64,000 nucleotides of DNA from NCBI GenBank assembly GCA_016718505.1, contig JADKDE010000003.1:62001-126000 (forward strand). Reading direction: 5' to 3'. A program made the translations under genes and the position numbers. Position 1 is the first letter of the stretch; every line of letters begins with the position of its first letter. Under the pieces are notes generated by a model, which searched no databases, had not been told where the DNA came from, and worked only from the letters and a program-made list of their open reading frames with translations. This DNA comes from Saprospiraceae bacterium (GTDB lineage Bacteria > Bacteroidota > Bacteroidia > Chitinophagales > Saprospiraceae). Of this stretch, positions 56,701 through 62,588 are shown one piece after another.

Positions 56701-59464
56701 GGGGGCAAACTGTCACATCATCGACCGTAATATCAGGAACTTCATTAAACTTAATGATTAAAGTATCCCTAGAGAGTCGACATGCTCCTCCTCCATCCGG
56801 ATCTGTGGAAGATAAAACTAAGCTAACATTACTTGCAGTATAATCCGCTACACTTGGAGTGTATATAGCCGCAAATGTAGAATTAAAGGCAGTACTGCTA
56901 AAACTACCTGAACCAGTGGTACTCCAAGTTCCTCCAAGCGTACTATTTACTCCAGTTATAAAAGCTCCAGCAAGAGTTATTGGGCCACAAGATTTGCAAA
57001 CGGTGATATCAGGTCCTGCATAGGCTGTATCAATCGGATTGACTATGACTTTTAAAGAGGAAGTATATATACATCCTGTGCATCCTTCTGTAACCGATAC
57101 AGTATAAGTATCTGTCATAGTTGGAGAAATGCTGACATTCCTACCTTGAAATAAATTTGTAACATTTGACCCGGAACTTAATAAGCCTCCCATCCCACTT
57201 GTAATGGAATAGTTTGCTCCAAAATTCTCAAAGAGCATCACGTTAAAGCTTTTTATAGAAACGTTGTAGGTAGAAACATCATCCGAGGCTGAAAGTATCC
57301 AATTACCAGGTGTTGTACACGCGAGCAATGGGGCTAAAGAATTAATTGGGGCCCTTCTACCGTCTACAGTGGCATTTGACGTCCCTAGAGCAGGCATATA
57401 GCCATGAGAAACAAAAGTAGTGATGAAATCTCCTGCTCCATTACCCCCGCTTGCAGAATTAACAAGGACTACTTTAGTACCACATGGAGAAGTCAATGTT
57501 ATATTTAATTCAGACAACCAATCTGAAGTCGAAACATCAAGTTTAACTTGGATACTATCCCATCCATTTTGAATACTAAAACCTGCAGGCAAAGAATAAT
57601 TAACATTACTAGAGCTTGTAATTATCGCAGCGGTAGTACCTGTTATTGTCGAACCACTCGATCCATTTACCATAGTTTGGCAAGTTGTAATATTGGATCC
57701 TAAAGTGAGAGTTGTAGGATTTCCCAAACAGACAAGTGAATTATTTGTTCCAAAACTAATAGATTTGGAGCCTCCCACAAAAACAGAAGTTCCAATAGTT
57801 CTGCTGCAACCGTAACAATCAGTAACAACCGCACTATAATTAAATGCACCATTGGCGGTTGGTGATACCACCGCAGTAATTGAACCTGCATTGCTATTTC
57901 CTGATGTAACCAAACTGACTATATTTCCATTTGGATTGGTAGTAACCCATTGTGGTGTATTCATGATTGTATCAATACAGGCATAAGTACAGGTGTCAAA
58001 AGTTGGCTGACAAGAACTTGGAAAAGACAAAGTCCAATTGCACAAAGTACCATCATCGGTTCCAGCGTTATCTTGAACACCAAGTATCCAAGTACCATTC
58101 AAGGGCGACCCAGTCAATGCCGACATATTCCCAGCACCGCTAGCTCCTCCTATCCCAGAATTTTGACCCGATGCTTTGTATGTTCCAGGTGCGATTTGGT
58201 TTATAGTTCCAGTTTCACAGCTAACTAAAGTTGGGGCAGTTTGATTTAGAGTTTGAGTGGCCAATGGAGAATCATGAGCAACAAAGCAGTACCTGGCACA
58301 GGTACCATTTGGGGGATTATTTCCTGCTGTGGCACAACCTAAGTCCGCAGAAGCTGGATTCCCTCCTCGAGAATGTAACGTAATATTTGATCCATTTGGA
58401 GCTGTCAATGTTAAAACCAAATCATCCAAAAATTCATGTTCGATATCCAAACAAACCGTTGGTAAACATAAAGACGATACTGTACTACCTGAAGGATAAT
58501 AATCAACATCTTTGGGAACTCTATATGTGGCACCTGAAACATCTGGAAGTCCAAAGTTCTGAATTGGTGTAGCCCTTTTAACACAGATTTGGCTTGTATC
58601 ATAACTCGCTGTTAGAGTAACAGATGAACCTAAACATATAGAGCTATTATTATTAAAAACATTCAGCACTGGGGGTTCTGTGACATAAACATATACAGAA
58701 GGCAAATTTACACTAAAACAACCCAAAGGGTCTCCTCCTGTATTGTTATCTCTAACCTTTAATCTAGCAACATAAATCCCCGGCATTGAAAATGTCCTTG
58801 TAAATGTTGGTGTTGTCTGAGTGGTATTTGTAGCCAAATCCGACCAAGACAACTCATACCTTGACAATGATGTAGCAGGGGCATTAAATGTTGAATTGGC
58901 GGCAGATAAGGTAGCTGTTTCTCCCGTACATAAAAAAATATCCGAAACACATTGTAAAGAAGCTGTAGGAGGGTTGGTACAAGGAGTAAAACAAGTGATC
59001 GAGGCATCCCAGCCAGGAGCTAAGGTAGCGGTATTGTCTGAAAACATCCTAAAAGTTATACACTGTCCAGTAGATTCAACATAGGTTCCTTGTAAAGATG
59101 TACTGTTCTCCGCTCCCAAAACAGGAGAGGCTACCCCTGGGCCATCATAAACATAAAATGCATCTGTTAGATTAACATTAAATATATTAAAGTAAATCCT
59201 TACTCTTTGTCCTGCTGGTGCACAGAAAGTTATAGTTCTATTATGGTTTTGTGTATAGTTAGCACCGACACCACCGTCGTCCATAAATCTTCCAGAGCAA
59301 GTATTAATGGTTGTACCATTCATACCCGCTGTTAATGTATAATTTTGAGCAAAGCCCCTTTGGGTATTTATTCCCAGTAATAATAATAGTAAAACAAAAA
59401 ATCCTTTATTCATTTTAACAAAGAAATTCATTTTGTTTTTATATGATTGATTCATGATTCTCAA
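40588..59464 (-). CDS. Giant T9SS-secreted repeat protein (adhesin/matrix-like), broken by many indels
   Basis: One reconstructed reading region of about 6,290 codons. Order from the N-terminus: signal peptide (FFVLLLLLLGINTQRGFAQ), CUB-like domain (about 40-160), PKD-like segment, proprotein P-domain-like region, further beta domains, ten near-identical 87-residue repeats, about 27 near-identical 88-residue Cys-containing repeats, mixed HYR/PKD-like domains, dockerin-like module (GVSTADIIKIQRHILG, NTITAADLVELRKLVL), and T9SS type A sorting tail (YQNQPNPWGTETLIGFNLP). As sequenced it is split by about 16 frameshifts: near 52895, 52680/52649, 52587, 52470, 52387, 52119, 52061, 51801, 51451, 49309, 47455, 43538, 42126, 41960, 41725 and 41660. 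Each flank continues the same domain in another frame, so I treat it as one gene. Surface exposure by T9SS is inferred. The TTG-like Met at 59455 is an alternative start. Confidence 0.8.
42089..43543 (-). CDS. Giant protein, Cys-rich domain segment
   Basis: 484 codons of Cys-rich beta domains (CCMTLAVRDYVSPVAVCKTY, CNLTLSYSQSPSLNC, WEVEDGCGNKETCTQLIV). Frame is lost at the AAA run near 42126; one extra A gives VTIKDCKKPSPVCIEL, continuing in frame to 41934, then a further missing C near 41960 joins it to the 41725-41910 stretch. Confidence 0.65.
   Translation of the reverse strand: MLLLEDQCDKIGSCCMTLAVRDYVSPVAVCKTYLTIGLGDNGRGRIQARDFDNGSYDNCGVVSWKIRRMTDPCHSPAITSLRDTVAFCCTDVNKKIAVVMRITDANGNYNECMDSVLIQDKLPPIITCPPDINIDCRYPYSLSNLDIFGTVVNGGNGSTAVVRDPIYIDQRYGHIGRHSESAQDPHFQVGVNGVAYDNCNLTLSYSQSPSLNCNKGTILRTWTASDAAGFRSCLQTITVYNTYEFNGLDANVLTSTSGQPPYDVPFNNYNPLTDLNWDDMHDIYWPADYTTNQCGAALDTANIAWPYKKPWFREDVCSNVGVGFDDWYFDFEVGSSQGCKKVIRKWKVLDLCQKNEDGTNPVWTYDQVLVVMNSSAPTFTNCAPVEWCHNGPGCGPHYQTLSITATDDCDPETKLRYRWQLDVDNNGTYDSFGTGSSLNPSLGWTIGTHRVVWEVEDGCGNKETCTQLIVTIKIVRSQVQYVSN
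43531..47394 (-). CDS. Giant protein, end of array and following domains
   Basis: 1,287 codons. Six or seven 88-residue units, then a diverged unit (SITCIPGGNLGCNAAWPTAF), HYR-like and PKD-like domains (YSWSPASGLNATNIANPIATP) and Cys-rich domains with WDLNGNNYPDVEETG. Frame is lost at 43538, where one C restores YTVCYYLEDQCDK. Confidence 0.7.
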   Translation of the reverse strand: MDATPNACGGTANVTVTVGTTSASGCDITTSCVRTFTVLAAPEITFVCGEDMTTASCQTQAAIDAAYTAWVSTNGTVTGGCEATLTRAMDAAPNACGGTANVTVTVGTTSASGCDITTSCVRTFTVLAAPEITFVCGEDMTTASCQTQAAIDAAYAAWVAANGTVTGGCEATLTRAMDAAPNACGGTANVTVTVGTTSASGCDITTSCVRTFTVLPAPAITFVCGEDMTTASCQTQAAIDAAYAAWVSTNGTVTGGCEATLTRAMDAAPNACGGTANVTVTVGTTSASGCDITTSCVRTFTVLPAPAITFVCGEDMTTASCQTQAAIDAVYTAWVAANGTVTGGCEATLTRAMDAAPNACGGTANVTVTVGTTSASGCDITTSCVRTFTVLAAPEITFVCGEDMTTASCQTQAAIDAAYAAWVSSNGTVTGGCEATLTRTMDAVPNACGGTANVTVTVGTTSASGCDITTSCVRTFTVLPAPEITFVCGGDMTTASCQTQAAIDAAYTAWVAANGTVTGGCEATLTRAMDAAPNACGGTANVTVTVGTTSASGCDITTSCVRTFTVLADNTLPSITCIPGGNLGCNAAWPTAFITVNDFTVAGGLISDNCQVSISNSDMTISSGCDETLVRTYTAFDACNNTVSCTQIFSRRMDSTMPTASNPDNITLTCGAPFTAVDPNVVTDENDNCIGTPNVAFVSQSAIFENGGFNCVTRTYSITDACNNSITVSHDVCMLMDIFANAGLDNSICEIAEFGNILGENPSPGVIYSWSPASGLNATNIANPIATPRETTTYIVTVTNVASGCYDTDEVTVYVAPSPIVTFLAASSIQGCPIGFNLADLSASIVPNGSNVTNGTWASFGTGNFYPNNIFSSALSYVPSANDLALGYSTIQLICDDPSNVCNSVIRTVVITWRQDISLSCRNKVNLSLGPDCTYSLHPWDVLTGLTSNTNPNLYTVSLTTMAGTPIPNVLNASHIGQMLVYMVRDNCNGNLCWGQILVEDKMPPVFVCQDYTVSCTDTHPASFYAPTVTDNCGSVLGLTYTEREVSSESCDGPYWRVIERVWTATDTYGSTGTCVQRIYYTRLTLGTIGWPQNYDGLEGSLAPLECRGPWDLNGNNYPDVEETGSPAGNACNIGCTYRDEIIKVCGDDAGTSAIEGSYKVLRIWTCLDWCTGQTLSHIQIIKVADHGSPVVACPVYPTRPLTLGLGAPGNLVASEGTNVTLSTDYNSCLASYNFPSATYTDACGSALKGGWMIGTDIATGLEAFRINTNGGIVRNIPVGNYTVCYY
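47414..49240 (-). CDS. Giant protein, second segment within the 264 bp array
   Basis: 608 codons, about seven units, ending at a two-base deletion near 47455. One unit has CSRTF in place of CVRTF. Not an independent gene: the apparent start is simply the first ATG after the previous frameshift. Confidence 0.6.
   Translation of the reverse strand: MDAAPNACGGTANVTVTVGTTSASGCDITTSCVRTFTVLPAPAITFVCGEDMTTASCQTQAAIDAAYAAWVSSNGTVTGGCEATLTRAMDAAPNACGGTANVTVTVGTTSASGCDITTSCVRTFTVLPAPAITFVCGEDMTTASCQTQAAIDAAYTAWVSTNGTVTGGCEATLTRAMDATPNACGGTANVTVTVGTTSASGCDITTSCVRTFTVLPAPEITFVCGEDMTTASCQTQAAIDAAYTAWVSTNGTVTGGCEATLTRAMDATPNACGGTANVTVTVGTTSASGCDITTSCVRTFTVLAAPEITFVCGEDMTTASCQTQAAIDAAYTAWVSTNGTVTGGCEATLTRAMDATPNACGGTANVTVTVGTTSASGCDITTSCVRTFTVLPAPAITFVCGEDMTTASCQTQAAIDAAYTAWVAANGTVTGGCEATLTRAMDAAPNACGGTANVTVTVGTTSASGCDITTSCVRTFTVLAAPEITFVCGEDMTTASCQTQAAIDAAYAAWVSSNGTVTGGCEATLTRAMDAAPNACGGTANVTVTVGTTSASGCDITTSCSRTFTVLPAPEITFVCGEDMTTASCQTQAAIDAAYSMGIHEWHGNGWL
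49260..51473 (-). CDS. Giant protein, segment within the 264 bp array
   Basis: 737 codons, about eight repeat units in one frame. Bounded by a one-base deletion at 51451 (GAGGC-GTCGTC for GAGGCCGTCGTC) and a two-base deletion at 49309. The units read ITFVCGEDMTTASCQTQAA then TVTGGCEATLTRAMD and CDITTSCVRTFTVL. Confidence 0.6.
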   Translation of the reverse strand: MRRRYDDASCQTQAAIDAAYAAWVSTNGTVTGGCEATLTRAMDAAPNACGGTANVTVTVGTTSASGCDITTSCVRTFTVLPAPEITFVCGEDMTTASCQTQAAIDAAYAAWVSSNGTVTGGCEATLTRAMDAAPNACGGTANVTVTVGTTSASGCDITTSCVRTFTVLAAPEIMFVCGEDMTTASCQTQAAIDAAYAAWVSTNGTVTGGCEATLTRAMDATPNACGGTANVTVTVGTTSASGCDITTSCVRTFTVLAAPEITFVCGEDMTTASCQTQAAIDAAYAAWVSTNGTVTGGCEATLTRAMDATPNACGGTANVTVTVGTTSASGCDITTSCVRTFTVLAAPEITFVCGEDMTTASCQTQAAIDAAYTAWVSTNGTVTGGCEATLTRAMDATPNACGGTANVTVTVGTTSASGCDITTSCVRTFTVLPAPEITFVCGEDMTTASCQTQAAIDAAYAAWVSSNGTVTGGCEATLTRAMDAAPNACGGTANVTVTVGTTSASGCDITTSCVRTFTVLAAPEITFVCGEDMTTASCQTQAAIDAVYTAWVSTNGTVTGGCEATLTRAMDAAPNACGGTANVTVTVGTTSASGCDITTSCVRTFTVLPAPEITFVCGEDMTTASCQTQAAIDAAYAAWVAANGTVTGGCEATLTRAMDAAPNACGGTANVTVTVGTTSASGCDITTSCVRTFTVLAAPEITFVCGEDMTTASCQTQAAIDGICSVGSSEWHGNGWL
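52685..59464 (-). CDS. Giant protein, N-terminal segment (intact frame)
   Basis: 2,259 codons in frame: signal peptide, CUB-like domain, P-domain-like region with DIEHEFLDDLVLTLTAPNGS, subtilisin-type P-domain repeats around 590-780, diverged HYR-like units, and all ten 87-residue repeats. The real frame is left near 52895, where an extra G (C on the plus strand) occurs; the last about 70 codons are out of frame. Corrected, the sequence reads GEISIVYSVISNFSCDITTSC into the first 264 bp unit. Confidence 0.82.
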   Translation of the reverse strand: MRIMNQSYKNKMNFFVKMNKGFFVLLLLLLGINTQRGFAQNYTLTAGMNGTTINTCSGRFMDDGGVGANYTQNHNRTITFCAPAGQRVRIYFNIFNVNLTDAFYVYDGPGVASPVLGAENSTSLQGTYVESTGQCITFRMFSDNTATLAPGWDASITCFTPCTNPPTASLQCVSDIFLCTGETATLSAANSTFNAPATSLSRYELSWSDLATNTTQTTPTFTRTFSMPGIYVARLKVRDNNTGGDPLGCFSVNLPSVYVYVTEPPVLNVFNNNSSICLGSSVTLTASYDTSQICVKRATPIQNFGLPDVSGATYRVPKDVDYYPSGSTVSSLCLPTVCLDIEHEFLDDLVLTLTAPNGSNITLHSRGGNPASADLGCATAGNNPPNGTCARYCFVAHDSPLATQTLNQTAPTLVSCETGTINQIAPGTYKASGQNSGIGGASGAGNMSALTGSPLNGTWILGVQDNAGTDDGTLCNWTLSFPSSCQPTFDTCTYACIDTIMNTPQWVTTNPNGNIVSLVTSGNSNAGSITAVVSPTANGAFNYSAVVTDCYGCSRTIGTSVFVGGSKSISFGTNNSLVCLGNPTTLTLGSNITTCQTMVNGSSGSTITGTTAAIITSSSNVNYSLPAGFSIQNGWDSIQVKLDVSTSDWLSELNITLTSPCGTKVVLVNSASGGNGAGDFITTFVSHGYMPALGTSNATVDGRRAPINSLAPLLACTTPGNWILSASDDVSTYNVSIKSFNVMLFENFGANYSITSGMGGLLSSGSNVTNLFQGRNVSISPTMTDTYTVSVTEGCTGCIYTSSLKVIVNPIDTAYAGPDITVCKSCGPITLAGAFITGVNSTLGGTWSTTGSGSFSSTAFNSTFAAIYTPSVADYTASNVSLVLSSTDPDGGGACRLSRDTLIIKFNEVPDITVDDVTVCPLQCPKSLSTIPFTDLNVSTAGGNGVNTFYLTLEDAACKTNPITSYCPTTGCSDATLVVRRDNNIAGQLTPNCYDVYCFKMKLIPDITITCPAQQDLTCNVAWPIAANTTAGFTAIQGTIAGGCGDITLSAMDNTISLGCSEINTRTFTAINSCNNTVTCNQTITRAVAPNLSISCPTASNLSLCGAAWPSALTSVSDLTINGFSIGGGTCVTAVTSTDVTAVSGCNETLTRTYTIVNSCNVSATCDQIITRKVDITAPTATCPTAPVVSACNGAWPAAYATAEDFTLAGGTLTDACSTIAMSSSDVTVAGGCDETLTRTYLFTDACNNTVTCDQIIVRKVDITAPSATCPTAPVVSACNGAWPAAYATADDFTLAGGTLTDACSTIAMSSSDVTVAGGCDETLTRTYLFTDACNNTVTCDQIIVRKVDITAPSATCPTAPVVSACNGAWPAAYATAADFTVAGGTLTDACSTIAMSSSDVTAASGCNETLTRTYLFTDACNNTVTCDQIIVRKVDLTAPLATCPTAPVVSACNGAWPAAYATADDFTLAGGTLTDACSTIAMSSSDITVAGGCDETLTRTYLFTDACNNTVTCDQIIVRKVDLTAPLATCPTAPVVSACNGAWPAAYATADDFTLAGGTLTDACSTIAMSSSDVTVAGGCDETLTRTYLFTDACNNTVTCDQIIVRKVDITAPSATCPAAPVVSACNGAWPAAYATADDFTLAGGTLTDACSTIAMSSSDVTVAGGCDETLTRTYLFTDACNNTVTCDQIIVRKVDITAPSATCPTAPVVSACNGAWPVAYATAADFTVAGGTLTDACSTIAMSSSDVTVAGGCDETLTRTYLFTDACNNTVTCDQLIVRKVDITAPSATCPTAPVVSACNGAWPVAYATADDFTLAGGTLTDACSTIAMSSSDITVAGGCDETLTRTYLFTDACNITVTCDQIIVRKVAITAPSATCPPAPVVSACNGAWPVASATADDFTLAGGTLTDACSTIAMSSSDVTVAGGCDETLTRTYLFTDACNNTVSCDQIIIRKVDITAPSATCPTAPVVSACNGAWPVAYATADDFTLAGGTLTDACSTIAMSSSDVTVADGCDETLTRTYLFTDACNNTVTCDQIITRKVDITAPTVTCPPILDLTICSSAWPLPATEIAGFEALGGIASDICGDLTISSMDITASSGCNETLTRTYTFKDGCNNSTACDHIITRNISMPILFTCGSKVSVASCSTPLDVSIAFDSFLKDVTLSGGCDVSLINNAPLLPPNHCIEGRNFYCLFSYFKFFMRHHDELCKNLYGIGSPRNNVCMRRRYDDGLMPNTGGDRRSICSVGINEWHGNGWL
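53353..55962 (-). repeat. Tandem coding array, ten copies of a 261 bp unit
   Basis: Exactly 2,610 bases between the first and last TTGATCGCA landmarks, ten units of 87 residues (SATCPTAPVVSACNGAW, then SSSDVTVAGGCDETLTRTY and TDACNNTVTCDQIIVR). Diverged single units flank it on both sides. The frame is intact throughout, unlike the neighbouring array. Confidence 0.93.
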
Positions 59465-59510
59465 AATTTTTAGGTACTTAATTTACGATGAAACTTTTAA
59501 AATTAGAATT

Positions 59511-59921
59511 TCAATACTGATAATTTTGCTTGTAAGTATTAAAAAGTGTTTCTAATTTTATTTCAGAATATAAAATTATTTCATCTGTATCGACGCCATT
59601 TTTGCTAGGTTTTATCTTAATATCTTGAATTTTATCCCTTTGTCCAGAAAAATTCAATACATCAAAAGTTGTGCTATCAATCGGTTGATAATTTGGTCCT
59701 GGATTCAAGTTTCGGACGATTTCATAAGAATTATTCAATTGAAAATTAAGGTAAAGTATATACTGTTGATTAACGTCCATGTCTCTTGTATAATCATCTT
59801 GATTGGCATAATGTGAGGATATTCTTGAGTCAGGAACAACAGGCATCGTACCATTTTGAGCAAAACCTGTTTGGATTGAAAAAATTCCTATTAAAAATAT
59901 AATTGTAAAAACAATTTTCAT
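59511..59921 (-). CDS. Small secreted protein upstream of the giant gene
   Basis: 136 residues with a signal peptide (FTIIFLIGIFSIQTGFAQ), then a 115-residue mature part rich in Asn, Asp and Tyr (DVNQQYILYLNFQLNNSYE; DEIILYSEIKLETLFNTYKQ). No family recognised. It begins 9 bases after the end of the broken gene at 59931 and ends 46 bases before the giant gene, so all three look co-transcribed. Confidence 0.72.
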   Translation of the reverse strand: MKIVFTIIFLIGIFSIQTGFAQNGTMPVVPDSRISSHYANQDDYTRDMDVNQQYILYLNFQLNNSYEIVRNLNPGPNYQPIDSTTFDVLNFSGQRDKIQDIKIKPSKNGVDTDEIILYSEIKLETLFNTYKQNYQY

Positions 59922-59930
59922 ATTTATACT

Positions 59931-61544
59931 TTAGTTTATAGTTATTGTAAAAGTTGAATCGCAGCCATTACTTGTAGCTGTTAGTGTATAAGTCCCTGGA
60001 GCCAGGCATTTTAAATTTGGCGATGTTGCTGACGGCAAAACACTCGTTGGCATCCATGAAAAGGTGGTACTTGCTGGGTTTGCCGTGACATTTATACTTC
60101 CATCATTTGGGGTTTATGGATGACAAGAATCATCCTCCTTATTTATAGTTACCAAAGGTAAGGGTTTCGTGACTACTTGTACTGAAACACAAGAGGATAC
60201 AACTCCACATATATTTTTTGTTTGTGCAAAATAAGATGTCGTGACATCTGGTGATGCAAGACTAAAAGTCCTGCTAGTTATAGGTAATCTAGCAATTGCA
60301 GTTCCTTTTATTGTATCGCAACTACGTTTATATATTATAATAGAATCGCCTGTACCCCCTGTGACCGTCATTGAAATATTACCCGCGTCATTTTCACAAA
60401 AATTATTTCTATCTGTCGTAATGGAAGTTGGTGCAGTTACAGCCGTTTCACTTGGGCTAACAGCAACTAATATACTCGATGTCATAGAACAACCAGACAT
60501 ATCGGTAACAGTCACTATATAAGTCCCTGCAGTTGTTCCGTCGACAGATGGGATAGTGTAGCTAATATTATTGCTTATTGTTGAACTCGAAGGAAGTTTT
60601 GACCACCCATAATTATATGGAGATCTGGGTGATACAAATGGAGACCCTCCAGTGCCTTCAGCTGTTAATACTACTTTTTGACCAGAACAAACTGTAGCGC
60701 CAGGGAGCCGAAATACTCACCTTGGCATAGTCGTAGGAACTGTATATGTATAATTTGTGCAACTATTATTCAGAATAGATAATGTCGCCATGTCATGGGC
60801 AACTTGACCAAATGTGGCTACATTTGAATTGATTTGAGCTAGTGACAAATTGGATGTATATAAATAAAAACTAACAACCGTACCTTTGGGCAAAGGGGGT
60901 ATAGTTATCGTTCCACAATTTCCCTAATAGTCCACCTTGAACAATAAGGAACTGTTGGTAAAATTATCAATCGTGATAACGGATATAAATACTCTCTCCA
61001 GCTCATAATTTATCGCCCACCTAATAAGTACATCAATGGTATAACCTTTGCAACTTCCATCGCTGGCTGAGTTAAACTGGTAATTTTGACAGGTAGGTAG
61101 GTCGTTTCCAAAACTGACATTGTTTGGTTATTTGGCCCTGCATTGTCTGTAATATTAAATGTATAATACCTCCACTTGTAACGGCTGGGAAGCAACCCTG
61201 ATTGCCCTCCACTACCAGAATTGTATAAAGCTGAGGCTGTACCCCCTACTGGGGCTATGAACTGATTGTAACCAGCAAGTGTCAATCCCGAAGTATAAGG
61301 ACGCCAGTTATTGGTATAACTTGGTGCCGCTGCTGTACCCTCCATAAATTCCCAAGTTCTTGTCCTGACCCTGCAGAGGTCGTTGCTTGGATCCCAGAGG
61401 CTTGTCTAAATGCGCAAAATCTGTAAGATCATACCTCCTGTAAGTTCCGTCAACTATTGAAGTACCAAGAACCGACGGCGTTTGCGCATTTAACGAAATA
61501 TTAAAGATAATGAAACCCAAAATTATAGAATATAATTTCTTCAT
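59931..61544 (-). pseudogene. Secreted protein with PKD/SprB-like repeats, disrupted
   Basis: Begins with a signal peptide at the ATG 61544 (MKKLYSIILGFIIFNISLNA) and encodes about 537 codons of beta-domains: FNITDNAGPNNQTMSVLETT, GQKVVLTAEGTGGSPFVS, IVTVTDMSGCSM, and a final SprB-like unit (NDGSINVTANPASTTFSWMP, LAPGTYTLTATSNGCDSTF). Disruptions: at least two frameshifts between 61310 and 61420, one near 61190 and one near 61060, a compensating pair around 60695-60720 (a missing G and an extra C), and in-frame stops TAG (60924-60926) and TAA (60114-60116). Corrected, the protein is continuous. Genuine decay or base-call errors; no T9SS tail is visible. Confidence 0.7.
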
Positions 61545-61979
61545 TTGTATATTGTTTCTCGTTTTTAAATGTAAAATCTTTTCCCCATTTTTATCAATTC
61601 CGATTATTGTTACTTCATCAATAAAAAATACTCCCCTAAACCCAGCAAAATTACTACAATTAATGTAGTTACACAAAATTATTGTTACTTATTTTATACA
61701 TTTTTAAAAATAAATATATAAATCCAATATAATATTGAATTTTAATATATATTAATAATTTTCCATATAAGCCCTAACCCTTCATAAATTAATTACAAAT
61801 ATCATTCCAATTTTTAAAAGGATATATTTGTTAAAATTAAAAATTTACAAAACATTATTATTTTGCAAGCAATCCTTCTCAATAACTTGAGATGATTGTC
61901 CTGAAAATAGTTTTTTTAATAAAAAGTCTTAGGTAAATATTTAGATTGTTAGGTCCTGCTTGTCGTATTCTAGTTCTTG
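61545..61979. other. AT-rich intergenic region
   Basis: 435 very AT-rich bases between the secreted-protein operon and ribH. The promoter of the operon should lie here, but no unambiguous minus-strand TAnnTTTG stands out from the background. No RNA gene or repeat seen. Confidence 0.3.
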
Positions 61980-62501
61980 CTAAAAACCAATTTTACTTCC
62001 TTCTCTGTGGATATTTTGTTTCAATCCTATCATGGCCAATGCCGCCTGCGCCGCTTCAATTCCTTTGTTGCCATGGACTCCTCCAGCCCTTTCTAAAGCC
62101 TGCTGGTGATTGTTGGTGGTCAAAAGCCCAAAAATGTATGGTCGTCCTTTAATCATCGACAGATTAGCCAATGACTGAGCGACACTTTGGTTTATATAAT
62201 CGTGATGTGAAGTCTCACCTTGGATGACGCAACCCAAACAAATGACTGCATCGAATCCCTTACAATTGCTGACTAAGGTCGCACCCGATACGAGCTCAAA
62301 AGCACCCGGTACGTAGAATATTTCAATTTTTTCGCCATTTAACCCTTCCTGAACAAGGTGGTTCTTAGCTCCCAAACACAAAGCACTAGTAATATCATGA
62401 TGATACGTCGAAACTATGATTGCAATGCGTAAATCCCCCTTTTTCTCGATTGGATAGTGGATTTGATCACTAGAAGATAACTTTCTAAGTTCGGAAGCCA
62501 T
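61980..62501 (-). CDS. ribH: 6,7-dimethyl-8-ribityllumazine synthase
   Basis: 173 residues. Condenses 5-amino-6-ribitylaminouracil with dihydroxybutanone phosphate in riboflavin synthesis. Motifs: AIIVSTYHHDIT, VPGAFELV, the phosphate/active-site CLGCVIQGETSHHDYI, and a C-terminal GNKGIEAAQAALAMI. No other rib gene adjacent; the TPR gene upstream is separated by a terminator. Confidence 0.97.
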   Translation of the reverse strand: MASELRKLSSSDQIHYPIEKKGDLRIAIIVSTYHHDITSALCLGAKNHLVQEGLNGEKIEIFYVPGAFELVSGATLVSNCKGFDAVICLGCVIQGETSHHDYINQSVAQSLANLSMIKGRPYIFGLLTTNNHQQALERAGGVHGNKGIEAAQAALAMIGLKQNIHREGSKIGF

Positions 62502-62520
62502 GTGATTAAAAATTTAGCTT

Positions 62521-62557
62521 AAAAAAATATAGGCAACTCGGGAAGAATTGCCTATAA
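62521..62557 (-). terminator. Terminator between TPR gene and ribH
   Basis: TATAGGCAA / TTGCCTATA perfect inverted repeat with an 11-base loop; minus strand continues into a run of T's. About 30 bases after the TPR stop. Confidence 0.8.
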
Positions 62558-62588
62558 TATAGATTGTATTTTTTTTTCCAAAAAAATC

